A stretch of 64,000 nt of DNA. It comes from Diploptera punctata (lineage: Eukaryota; Arthropoda; Insecta; Blattodea; Blaberidae). The DNA lies in NCBI GenBank assembly GCA_030220185.1, contig JASPKZ010007248.1, forward strand, positions 1,240,001 to 1,304,000, read 5' to 3'. The notes below the pieces were generated by a model. It was not told the DNA's origin. It was given only the letters and a program-made list of their open reading frames with translations, and made no database searches. Each line of letters starts with the position of its first letter. Within the stretch, counting starts at the first letter, position 1. Of the stretch, positions 54,896 through 64,000 are shown piece by piece. A program made the translations under genes and the position numbers.

Positions 54896-55582
54896 TGCAT
54901 TATTTATTATTTAGCCAGGTGGAGTAAGACCTTCTCTTCCATTCACCAGGACAAAGATATGTTACTTTTAAAGTACAAAAAAATACAATAATCGTACGGG
55001 GTGAATCATAAATATGGCTATACGTTTGATCGTGTTGTGTGATGAAAATATTACCATTACAGGAAATATGAAATTACCGTTGGAAAGGCAATTATTCAAA
55101 TTAAAACAATGGAATAAAACAAAACAGTGTACAACTTACGTCATTAGTCAAAATGGCGTTGAATATGCAACAGCAAATTGCAATTGCTGCATGGGTAATA
55201 ATGTATGCTAATGATCGTGAGGCCGCAAGACGGGCAAGACGTGAGTTTAACGTAGCATTGCAGCCGTCGACTGTGGGCAAGTGGTAAAAACGACTGCTGG
55301 AAACGGGAAGGATGCAGAAAATCAAACCTCCTGGAAGGTCTCACATTAGCACGGATGCAGTACAACGAAGATAATTGTGGAGGCGTTCGACGCTAGCCCA
55401 CAAAAATCAACCCGCCATGCTGCACGTGAGCAGTGATTTGTTTTGTTTTGTTATATTGTTGTAATTTGAAGGAATCCCTTTCCAATGATAACATCACATT
55501 TCCTTTAATAATAATATTTTCGTCACAATATGCGATCAGACGTATAACCATATTTCTGAATCACTCTGTACATACTAAACAA
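54896..55582 (-). mobile_element. CR1/jockey-like LINE tail carrying a mariner-like insertion
   Basis: Minus-strand LINE tail ('tttagccaggtggagtaaga', 'cttctcttccattcaccagg'), as at 22.8 and 48.4 kb, running to about 54994 and resuming at 55571. The 572-bp mariner-like element separates the two halves. Confidence 0.7.
54997..55568 (+). mobile_element. Deleted mariner-like element with ~115-bp inverted ends
   Basis: TA borders both ends (54995-54996, 55569-55570). The left end cggggtgaatcataaatatg and the reverse complement of the right end cagagtgattcagaaatatg continue pairing for over 100 bp. The centre (55152-55430) encodes MALNMQQQIAIAAWVIMYAN and REFNVALQPSTVGKW, then KRLLETGRMQK and a stop-interrupted AFDASPQKST, an N-terminal HTH of an insect DNA-transposon protein. 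The catalytic domain is entirely missing. Confidence 0.85.
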
Positions 55583-55924
55583 TAATCCACCTCCTTCAAA
55601 TCATGATTAATGTTATTCTCCCACCTCATTCTTGGACTCCTACTGGACACTTTCCCTTTGCTCTTCCTACATGAATTTAGATGCCCGTCTTCCATTCTCA
55701 ATTCGCGCCGCATATCCTCCCCTTTGCTGTCTACGAAACTGTTCTTATTATATCTGGTTTCCCATAAATATCATGTAGCTCACTGCAGTCTTCTCCATTC
55801 ACCTGTATGTCATCTCTCTTTGGACAAAAATGTTCCTAAACACTTTATTCATATACTCATATTTTATCTTCTCTTAAAGTAAGAGACCAGGCTGCAGTTC
55901 ATCTGAAGAAAAAATGTTTGTATA

Positions 55925-56310
55925 ATTCTTGTGTACATTTGTGTCACTGAACTCCTCCTGAACGACTGGACCGATTTTGATTATTTGTGTGTGTGTGTTT
56001 GAGTGGGTCCCTGGATGATTTAGATTCACAATTGGACCCTCTAAAACTATTGGGTATACGAGTTCACCTCAAATGAAAATAAAAAAATCGGTCTAGTGGT
56101 CACAATTATCAATGTTACACGACAAAACTCTGTATATCCTATTAAAATAAACCCGGGAAGGTATTATTAAAAATAAAGGAAATCCGACGATTAGAAGTGG
56201 ATGTTTATCTGAAATCTGAAATTAAAAATTGACTAGGAACCGCCATGTTTGATTCGTCTCAGCGTATGTAATTTATTTAGGCGTAGGAACGCATGGGCAT
56301 TAGATGGTAG
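55925..56310 (+). mobile_element. Helitron-like fragment
   Basis: 'gaactcctcctgaacgactg', 'gagtgggtccctggatgatt', 'caattggaccctctaaaact' and a 3' end ggcgtaggaacgcatgggca...ggtag match the 13.2-14.6-kb element. The terminal CTAG is changed to GTAG and the hairpin is damaged, so it is older or inactive. Confidence 0.65.
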
Positions 56311-56482
56311 TTTAATATATTTTCAGTTGAACGAAACAAATTGAACGTAACTGCGGTGAGAGCTGCATGTGTTATGTAATCATTTGTCAATATGTTGCGC
56401 ACGATTCTAAACAAACATCAGTTGGCAGCACAAGGTCTCGGCAGCAGTTCATTCTTTTGTGTCTTATCTCTACCACAACGCC

Positions 56483-56485
<3 letters not shown>
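56311..56485. other. No recognised feature
   Basis: No motif recognised. Confidence 0.4.
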
Positions 56486-56486
<1 letters not shown>

Positions 56487-56553
<67 letters not shown>

Positions 56554-56564
56554 TAATAATAATA
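56487..56564 (+). repeat. (AAT)n microsatellite
   Basis: About 25 aat units directly before the (ttac)n tail of the minus-strand RTE copy. Confidence 0.95.
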
Positions 56565-56590
56565 CTTACTTACTTACTTACTCACTGGCA

Positions 56591-57331
56591 CTATCGAACC
56601 CGTAGGTTCATGGCCGCACGGACATAAGCTCTCCATACATCCCTATCCTGAGCTAATGCTTTCCAATCATTCCCTGTATAATCTACTTCCCTCAAATCAT
56701 AGTTAATGTTGTTCTCCCACCTCATTCTTGGTCTACCAACTGGGCGTTTTCCTTCTGGCTTTCCTACAAGAAGTTTCCATGCACGTCTTTCATTCCCCAT
56801 ACGCGCAACATGTCCTGCCCATCGCAGTCTACGGGACTTAACTGTTCTTATTATATCTGGCTTCCTATAAAGACCATGTAGTTCATTGTTATGTAGTCTT
56901 CTCCATTCACCTGTCTGTTCATCTCTCTTTGGTCCAAAAATTTTCCTAAGAACTTTATTCTCAAATACTCGTAATCTCCTTTCCTCCCTTAAAGTAAGAG
57001 TCCATGTTTCGCACCCATATAATATAACTGGTAGAATAATAGTTTTATATATTTTCAGCTTAACATTTTTTGAAAGGAGTTGGGACATCAAAAGTCTCTG
57101 CAATGCATAATAGCATGCATTTCCAGAATTGAGCCTATGTTTAATTTCTTTGTGCATCTCATTCCTATTTGTGATTATTGTTCCTAGGTATTTGAATTCA
57201 GCCAATTCCTCAAAATTTCCCTCATTTGTCATTAGCTGTCCATTTCCATTATATAATGTATTTCTACGTGTGACCATATATTTAGTTTTACTGATATTTA
57301 CTTCCAGTCCTAATTTCTTAGTGTTACTCAA
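56591..57331 (-). pseudogene. RTE protein C-terminal segment (246 codons open)
   Basis: Continues the protein after the frameshift: SNTKKLGLEVNISKTKYMVT (RT thumb side), FKYLGTIITNRNEMHKEIKH, RLNSGNACYYALQRLLMSQL, CETWTLTLREERRLRVFENK, GHVARMGNERRAWKLLVGKP, and ends NLRVR-stop nine bases before the tail. Function of the GHVARM...GRPRMRW tract is unknown; it is basic and conserved in all copies here, and I infer a nucleic-acid-binding role only tentatively. Confidence 0.88.
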
Positions 57332-57365
57332 TAGTGTGTGCGTGTTGGCCTTTAGTATCTCCTCG

Positions 57366-59126
57366 CTATCGGCCAGTAGTAACTACATCATCAGCATAAA
57401 CTAACAGCTTATTAATACCATTCAGTTGTAAGCCTTCCTCATTCTCTAAAGATTTAATGGCATGCTCTAGTACAAAATTAAATAGTAGAGGAGATAGTGC
57501 ATCTCCTTGTTTCAACCCATTCTGGATTTCAAAAGTGTCTGAAAACTGTTTGCCTACACGCACCCTACTCGTTGAGCCATTTAGACACATTCGTATAAGT
57601 CTAACTAACTTTTTAGGAATTCCGAACTCCAGCAGGATACTATATAACTTCTCCCTCTTAATTGAATCATATGCTTTTTTGAAGTCTACATATAGTTGAT
57701 GTACAGTACCATTATATTCCCATTTCTTTTCTAAAATCTGTCTTATACTAAAAATCTGATCTGTTGTAGACCTGTTTCTTCTAAATGCACATTGATGATC
57801 TCCTAGAATGTCATCAATATAGGGAGTAAGTCTGCTTACTAATATATTTGTTAGAATTTTGTACGAAGTTGAAAGTAATGAGATGCCCCTATAGTTGTTG
57901 CAATCAGTTTTATCTCCTTTCTTATAAATTGGTACGATAATTGATTCCTTCCATTCATCTGGAAGAGCTTCTTTTTCCCAAATCATACTAAGCAACCAGC
58001 GTATCTTGTCCATCAATTTTTCTCCCCCTGATTTTATCAGTTCTGCTGGGATCTCATCTGAACCTGATGCTTTATACATCTTCAATTTTTCAATTGCCAT
58101 TTCAACCTCTAATGCACTTGGCTCTGCGACTAGCATTTCTGCTGTCTGTAACTTATCCTCCTCAATGTCCTGTTCTGTATGTACATTTAATAGCTGATTA
58201 AAATAACTTTTCCATCTATTTAATATACTCTTGGAATCTGCAATCATATCCCCATTTTCATTCCGAATTATGTTTGTTCTAGCCTGAAACCCTTTCTTCT
58301 CTATACTAATTCCCTGATATAATTCTCTAATGTTCCTATTTTTTGCATTCATTTCAAGATCATTAATCTTCTCTCTCAAATATTCCCTCTTCTTACTCTT
58401 TAGTAACTTGGTGGTTTCCCGTCTAACACTACCCAATTGCTCTAAATTTACCTCATTTGGCTCGTGTAACCATTTCATTTTTGCTAGCTTTCTTTTCTTT
58501 ACAATGTCGGCACATTCCTCATCAAACCATTTCTTGTTTTGCCTCTTTTTTAAACAACCAATGCTTTCTGATGCTGACAATTTAATAGTATCTCTTATAG
58601 CCTCCCATTCTTTATTTATATCAGTTTCTTCTTCTTCGTTTGCCACATTGTCATCTGAAGATTCCAGTACTTCAAATCTATTAGCAATTTTGATTTGGTA
58701 TTCTTGCCGCATTTCATCATTTTTCAAGTTTTTTAATTCATATTTTACAGAATCATCTTTAGCGTTTGTTCCTCTCATAAGCGATAGCCGTTGTCTGATT
58801 TTCACTCTGACCAGATGATGATCCGAATTGCAGTCTGTCCCTCTAACTGATATAACATCAATGATGCTACTGTGCCAGCGTTTATCCACTAATACATGAT
58901 CTATCTGGTTCCGAGTTTCTCCATCTGGGGACGTCCAGGTGTATTTATGAATATCCTTATGCTGAAATGTTGTGCTCTTAACAATGAGATTCTTTGATGT
59001 GGCAAATGTGACTAATCTAACCCCGTTGTCGTTACTATCTTCATGAAGACTGAATTTGCCTATTGTTGGTTTGAATATATCTTCCCGCCCCACTTTTGCA
59101 TTAAAATCTCCTAAGACAATTTTCAT
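57366..59126 (-). pseudogene. RTE endonuclease-reverse transcriptase, main open segment (586 codons)
   Basis: The frame contains the second half of the endonuclease (MKIVLGDFNAKVGREDIFKP, IDHVLVDKRWHSS, SDHHLVRVKIR), the linker, and the [79 protein letters not shown], motif A VDFKKAYDSIKR, motif B LKQGDALSPLLFN, motif C LLVYADDVV. A one-base insertion then shifts the frame (gtagttactactgg compared with gtagtactactgg in the other copy). The upstream part of the endonuclease is in the same frame back to the A-run near 59337. One protein of roughly 980 codons would be expected from an intact element. Confidence 0.9.
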
Positions 59127-59323
59127 ATGATATCGTGAAAGGCTATCAAATAAGCATTCTAATTCTTCATAGAACTCATCCTTGATCTTGTCATCTTTAT
59201 CTTCTGTGGGGGCATGTACATTTACAATTATAAAATCATGTCGTTTACCCTTTAGAATTATGTATGATATCCTATCACTAACAAACTTAATATCTCGGAT
59301 AGCGGATAGGATCCTCCTTCTGA

Positions 59324-59530
59324 CTAAAAAAAAAAACCCGTTCCAAATGCAGGTCTTTCTGCACCCCCATAGTATAATGCAAAGCTTCCTGATTCCTGAC
59401 TACCTTCTCCTGGCCACCTAACTTCCTGTAAAGCGACTATATCCAAGGGCGATTTATCCAATTCCCGCGTTAATATCTCTAGTGCCCCGCTATTGTATAA
59501 AGTCCTAACATTCCATGTTCCTAGGAACAT
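59324..59530 (-). pseudogene. RTE protein N-terminus
   Basis: 68 codons from ATG 59530: MFLGTWNVRTLYNSGALEIL, LDIVALQEVRWPGEGSQESG, ending at the A-run 59327-59337, where the frame is lost (GTGFFF in place of GTGFLVRRR). Contains the Asn and Glu blocks of the endonuclease active site. Start choice: first ATG before TWNVRT, present in both long copies. Confidence 0.85.
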
Positions 59531-59830
59531 GTCCCTGTGTTTGAGCCTTTGGCATGGGTTCCCTGAAGTAGTCCCCGCCCGGAGAACCGAATGGGGGACT
59601 ATTTGACCTCCGGAAAAATTTTACCCCAGATGAACCCATGTCCGCATTTCTTGACGGTTGTATTTTTACGGTGAAAGATCGTCACTCTTTCGCCCAAGGT
59701 ACTTATTTCGTCTGGCTTATCACCTTCGACCAGTCCGGCATGGGTAACCCTATCGGCAGCATGCTACCGCCGGCCATAGCTCTCAGGATCATTTAAGCAC
59801 GCAAGCCACTCCACCACGACAAGGTAAAGA

Positions 59831-60745
59831 TACCATGGTAGGGAAGGGGAGGGAAGAGAAGAAGAATAAGAAGAAACAATAACAAGAACCAGAAACAAAA
59901 CAATAACAAGTAACAAGAACATAACAATAACAATAACAGTAACAAATAAATAAGACAAAGAAAAAGAAAAAGAAAAAGAAAAGAAAAACAAGAGAAAAAG
60001 AAAAGAAATCAAGAAAAAAGCAAAACAAAAAGAAAAAAGATACAAAAGCCAAAAAGAAAAAAGAAACCAATGAAAAAGATAAAAGAAAAAGAATAACGAA
60101 AAGCCAGAAAAAGCAAAAAAGAAAAAGAAAAATAGAACATAAGAACGAAACTAAACGAACAAAGAAACAGAAAAGACAAAAGAAAAAGAAAAAGGAAAGA
60201 AGAAAAAGAAAAGAAAAAAAGAAAGATAGAAAAAAGAAAAAGAAAAAGAAAAAAGAAAAAGAAAAAAGACAAAAAAAAAAAAAAAGAAAAAGAAATACAG
60301 ACAAAAGACTAAAACAGAAAAAGAAAAAGAAAAAGAACAAATATAAAGAAAAAGAAAAAGAAAAAAGAAAAAGAAAAAAGAAAAAGAAAACGTAAAAAGA
60401 AAACGAAAAAGCAAAAAGATAAAAGAAAAAAGAAAAAGAACAAGAACAAGAAAAAAGAAAAAGAAAAAGGTATAAAAGAAAAAGAAAAAAGATAAAAGAA
60501 AACCAAAGACAAAATGAAAAGAAAAAGAAAAAAGAAAACAGAAAAAGAACCAATAACAATACAATAACAATAACAAATACAATAACAATAACAAGCACAA
60601 TAACAATAACAATAACAATAACATACCATAACAATAAATAACAATAACAATAACAATCAACAAAGAAAAAGAAAAAGACAAAAAGGAAAAAGAAAAACAA
60701 CCAAGAAAAAGACAAAAGAAAAAGAAAAAGAAAAGAAAACAAGAA
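59831..60745 (+). repeat. Purine-rich low-complexity tract, (AAAAAG)n-like with AACAAT patches
   Basis: The plus strand is almost all A and G in 59955-60540 and 60655-60745, with hexamer-like aaaaag words. AACAAT words appear at 59870-59950 and 60550-60650. Long Phe/Leu/Ser frames on the minus strand reflect composition only. Confidence 0.95.
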
Positions 60746-61733
60746 AAAAGAAAAATACATACAATACAATAACAATAACATAACCATAACAATAACCATA
60801 CCATCACAATCACAATAACATAACAATAACAATACCAATAACACTAAATAATAACATAACAATACCATACCCATACAAAACAATTACAATACAATAACAA
60901 TAACAATAACAAACATACCATAACAATAACAATACAATACAATAACAATAACATAACAATTACAATAACAATAACAATAACATAACAATAACAATAACAA
61001 TAACAATAACCATAACAATAACAATTACAATAACAATACAATAACAAAACAATAACAATAACAATTAACAATAACAATAACAATAACAATAAAACAATAA
61101 CAATAACAAAACAATAACAATAACAATAACAATACAATAACAATAACAATAACAATAACAATAACACTAACAATAACAATAACAATAACAATAACAATAA
61201 CAATAACAATACATAAATAACAATAACAATAACAATACACAATAACAATAACAATAACAAATAACCATAACAATAACAATAACAATAACAATAAAAATAA
61301 CAATAACACATAACAATAACATAATAACAATAACAATAACAATAACAATAACAATAACAATAACAATAACAATAACAATAACAATAACAATAACAATAAC
61401 AATAACAATAACAATAACATAACAATAACAATAACAATAACAATAACAATAACAATAACAATAACAATAACAATAAACAATAATACAATAACAATAACAA
61501 TAACAATAACAATAACAATAACAATAAACAATAACAATAACAACTAAACAATAACAATAACAATAACAATAACAATAACAATAAACAATAAACAAATAAC
61601 AATAACAATAACAATAACAAGAAAAATAACAATAACAAATAACAATAACAATAACAATAACAATAACAATAACAATAACAATAACAATAACAATATAATA
61701 TAATAATATAATAATAATATAATAATAATAATA
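60746..61733 (+). repeat. (AACAAT)n hexanucleotide array, ~1 kb
   Basis: Perfect runs up to about 100 bp (61324-61420) with frequent one- or two-base deviations. The last 45 bp change to ata/aat repeats. It ends exactly where the next truncated RTE copy begins. Confidence 0.97.
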
Positions 61734-61734
61734 A

Positions 61735-62214
61735 TAAACTGAAAATATATAAAACTATTATTCTACCAGTTATATTATATGGATGCGAAACATGGACTCT
61801 TACTTTAAGGGAGGAAAGGAGATTACAAGTATTTGAGAATAAAGTACTTAGGAAAATTTTTGGACCAAAGAGAGATGAACAGACAGGTGAATGGAGAAGA
61901 CTACATAACAATGAACTACGTGGTCTTTATAGGAAGCCAGATATAATAAGAACAGTTAAGTCTCGTAGACTGCGATGGGCAGGCCATGTTGAACGTATGG
62001 GGAATGGGAAACTTGCATGGAAGCTTCTTGTAGGAAAGCCAGAGGGAAAACGCCCAGTTGGTAGACCAAGAATGAGGTGGGAGTATAACATTAACTATGA
62101 TTTGAGGGAAGTAGATTATACAGGGAATGATTGGAAAGCATTAGCTCAGGATAGGGATGTATGGAGAGCTTATGTCCGTGCGGCCATGAAACTACGGGTT
62201 CGATAGTGCCAGTG

Positions 62215-62266
<52 letters not shown>

Positions 62267-62278
62267 TGTAAGTAAGTA
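61735..62278 (+). pseudogene. 5'-truncated RTE-like element with (taag)n tail
   Basis: Starts abruptly with aactgaaaatatataaaact (KLKIYKTIILPVILYGCETW region), fully open to the normal NLRVR-like end (KLRVR-stop, 62206). The frame shows GHVERMGNGKLAWKLLVGKP and GRPRMRWEYNINYDLREV. The (taag)n tail at about 62213-62278 is the longest of its kind in the window. About 158 codons, no lesion evident; it lacks endonuclease and RT. Confidence 0.9.
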
Positions 62279-62321
62279 ATAATACTAATAATAATAATAA
62301 TTATGATGATAATAATAATAT

Positions 62322-62608
62322 TTTAAGGAAGCCAGATATACATAATAACAATTAAGTTTTGCAGACTGCAATGGACATCTGGAACGAATGAGGAATGAAA
62401 GATGTGCATGGAAGCTTCTTGTAGGAAAACCAGAGGGAAAACGCCCAGTTGATATAGCAAAAATGAGTTGGGAGAATAACATTAGCCATGGTTTGAGGGA
62501 AGTAGATTATATAGGGAATGCTTGGAAAACTTTAGCTCAAGATAGGGATGTATGAAGAGCTTATGTTCGCGCGGCCTTGAACCTACGGATTCGATAGTGC
62601 CAGTGAGT
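62322..62608 (+). pseudogene. RTE-like 3' fragment (eroded)
   Basis: Contains 'aggaagccagatatacataa', 'gtgcatggaagcttcttgta', 'gaggaaaacgcccagttgat', ending tacggattcgatagtgccag. Small deletions (for example in gcaggacatgtg) disrupt the frame. The tail is gttagtta then (aat)n. Confidence 0.85.
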
Positions 62609-62609
62609 T

Positions 62610-62612
<3 letters not shown>

Positions 62613-62662
<50 letters not shown>
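62613..62662 (+). repeat. (AAT)n microsatellite
   Basis: About sixteen aat units directly after the RTE fragment. Confidence 0.95.
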
Positions 62663-62664
<2 letters not shown>

Positions 62665-62768
62665 TAGCTAATACTTGGCTTTGTGTAACTGTGTGTGTGT
62701 TTTGCTGTTATCTATTGGTTACAGGATTAAGTCTACTGTCCATTTTGTTCAACATGCAGTCATTTTTT

Positions 62769-62842
62769 TCATCTAACAAGGGAACTGTCAACCATTGCAT
62801 GACGAAACCTACCTTGAAATTTGTCCCAGAGAAGTGTTGTGT
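62769..62842 (+). mobile_element. Solo arm of the 54.2-kb MITE family
   Basis: gggaactgtcaaccattgca...ccttgaaatttgtcccagag...gtgttgtaccaag matches 54234-54306. No inverse partner lies nearby; Helitron sequence follows. Confidence 0.7.
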
Positions 62843-62852
62843 TGTACCAAGG

Positions 62853-63048
62853 GTGTGCCCAAAAAATTAAATATCCTCTTAAAATAAACCGATGTAGATT
62901 TATCCAAAAATGAGCGAAATCCGACAATTAGAAGTGGATGTTTACCAGAACGCCATATTTGGTTCGGCTCAGCGTATACCATACAACTTAATTCACATTT
63001 AATACATAATTTATTTAGGCGTAACAACGAACGCCGGATATTAGCTAG
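62853..63048 (+). mobile_element. Helitron-like 3' end with intact hairpin and CTAG
   Basis: 'taaaataaaccgatgtagat', 'gaaatccgacaattagaagt' and a 3' end ggcgt-aacaacga-acgcc (63019-63036), then gatattagCTAG followed by T. Only the 3' ~200 bp are present. Confidence 0.75.
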
Positions 63049-63269
63049 TAACAAATAAAATAAATAAAATAATTGAATAATAAATTCAGTAATGAAACCT
63101 CCTTCACTAGTCCAGAGAGATACCGGAGTACGGTTATAGAAAACCTTAGCAACATCTGCACTTTGCTACGGCAAGGAGACTTTGAGGAGAGCAGGATAAC
63201 TTCAAGTGAAATGAGATATACAGCAGGTACACAAACACATCCATTAAAACATTTCCGTCCTTTTCTGTT

Positions 63270-64000
63270 TCTACCTCTTTTCCCCTCTGATAATAAAATG
63301 CAACATTGCGATGCTTTCTATTTTTCTTCACAAGACTTTTAGTTTCAGTGTCTTCATCAGTATTATTTTGACTGTCACAGTGTTTCATTGAATTTCGTGT
63401 GATGGCTCCTGTAGCATCAAAATTATCGTCTAAGTTAAAATCGTGGGTTAAAATAGATGATTCGTTCACTACTGATGGAGTTGTGGTTCTGTGCCAGGCT
63501 TGCGTAAGGTGATGGGTTGTTCAATGAAATCTCAACTTGAACAACATGTTCGCAGTGCTTTGCATGCTAAAAACAAAGGACTACAAACATCTAAAAACAG
63601 GTGCTTCTATCTCAAATGCAACCGTCTTCAAATGTAAGGAGTGAATTCTTCCATGACATGTGTAATGCTATGGTTGCGGCAAATATTCCTTGGTACAAAC
63701 TCCAGGTACCTAAATATCATGCATTTTTAGAGAAGTATTGTGGGAGGCAGATTCCTAACGATTCTACGCTCCGAAGAAACTACATGCATTTGTGTTACGA
63801 TGAAGCAATGACATATGTGCGACGTGATATAGGCAACGACTATATATGGATCGCTGTCGACGAAACAACGGATGTAAAAGGTCGCTATATTGCCAACCTT
63901 GTGATTGGTAAGCTGGGTGAAAAAGAATCCCCCACACGTTTCCTGATTTCTTCTAAAACGTTGGGGCATGCAAATCATGCAACAGTGGCTCGTTTTGTGA
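63270..64000 (+). pseudogene. hAT transposase 5' part (runs off the window)
   Basis: Same family as the 28-31-kb element, plus strand. The start ATG is probably at 63402 (MAPVASKLSSKLKSWVKIDD), followed by the BED finger (VVLCQAC and, in a shifted frame, QLEQHVRSALHAKNK). A 2-nt deletion near 63597 relative to the other copy breaks the frame. From 63604 it is open to the end of the window: FFHDMCNAMVAANIPWYKLQ, FLEKYCGRQIPNDSTLRRNY, and IWIAVDETTDVKGRYIANLV with the first catalytic Asp. The earlier part of the protein thus contains at least two lesions. No aaaatatgta-rich left end is visible upstream, so the 5' boundary is uncertain. Confidence 0.8.

Larger units (their letters stand above)
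54828..55890 (-). pseudogene. Eroded RTE-like 3' end split by a 680-bp nested insertion
   Basis: Part one (54828-54895: atggctgcgcggacataagc...ccctgtataat) and part two (55583-55890: cctccttcaaatcatgatta...ttctcttaaagtaagag) are consecutive in the intact copies, so 54896-55582 is an insertion. Both parts have many substitutions and small indels. The minus-strand coding corresponds to the last ~115 codons of the RTE protein. Confidence 0.8.
56566..59830 (-). mobile_element. Near-full-length RTE-like non-LTR retrotransposon (best copy)
   Basis: The (ttac)n tail is at 56566-56581. Coding runs leftward in map order from about 59530 to 56591. The 5' UTR extends to about 59830 (reverse complement cttgtcgtggtggagtggct ... 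atgctgccgatagggttac), further than in the 49.8-kb copy. Total about 3.26 kb, the length expected of an RTE element with one long protein. Two lesions are evident: an expanded A-run at 59327-59337 and a one-base insertion at about 57380. No clear target duplication was found. Confidence 0.9.

Noticed and set aside
59764..61911. Long Leu/Phe/Val-rich frames that resemble membrane proteins (up to 364 codons)
   Set aside because: They read the complement of AAAAAG and AACAAT repeats; hydrophobicity follows from composition. The longest also runs into antisense RTE sequence.
63146..63469. Minus-strand 107-codon frame near the window end
   Set aside because: Antisense to the hAT 5' region, which carries the recognisable motifs on the plus strand.

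Overview
This window is eukaryotic intergenic DNA from an insect, made almost entirely of transposable elements and tandem repeats. I found no convincing host gene and no intact element. An insect, most likely a cockroach or termite (Blattodea), is suggested by three things: interspersed CCTAA/TTAGG motifs (the arthropod telomere repeat), several tRNA-headed SINE families, and an abundant RTE-like non-LTR element whose C-terminal tract (GHVARMGNERLAWKLLVGKP) I associate from memory with Periplaneta-type genomes. The species is an inference.

Layout. 0-3.4 kb: SINE, decayed CCTAA-like repeats, a 35-bp minisatellite with higher-order blocks, an eroded RTE copy. 4.3-6.2 kb: a decayed hAT transposon with an 8-bp target duplication and a relic BED-finger exon. 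6.4-7.5 kb: an internally deleted Gypsy LTR element. 7.5-8.5 kb: a second non-LTR reverse transcriptase split by a SINE. 9-13 kb: RTE 3' ends, SINEs, an hAT fragment, a dispersed repeat. 13.2-14.6 kb: a Helitron-like element split by an RTE copy. 14.6-19.4 kb: paired SINEs, a 27-bp repeat, and a dispersed repeat holding a mariner-type transposon with ~85-bp inverted ends. 20.1-23.8 kb: a second mariner-type copy split by a larger insertion that itself contains a Penelope-like fragment with a GIY-YIG domain. 23.9-25.1 kb: CA-rich repeats, degenerate CCTAA repeats, a 16-bp minisatellite. 26-32.4 kb: an unclassified terminal-inverted-repeat (TIR) element, an hAT element with perfect 8-bp target duplication, and a 44-bp array grown from a SINE tail. 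33.7-36.4 kb: fold-backs, a deleted mariner and dispersed repeats. 38.4-47.9 kb: a 9.6-kb satellite of a 62-bp unit. 48-64 kb: two near-full-length RTE copies (49.8-53.0 kb plus strand, 56.6-59.8 kb minus strand), many RTE fragments, nested MITEs, Helitron ends, a 1.9-kb low-complexity tract, and the 5' part of another hAT transposase running off the window.

The elements do not act as a pathway. What can be read is a chronology of nesting. Target-site duplications that I could match base by base (hAT 8 bp twice, RTE 12 and 15 bp, SINEs 12-14 bp, Penelope 13 bp, mariner TA) fix insertion boundaries and order. Comparing copies also shows the individual frameshifts that inactivated them. Tandem arrays make up roughly a quarter of the window, and at least one is demonstrably SINE-derived.
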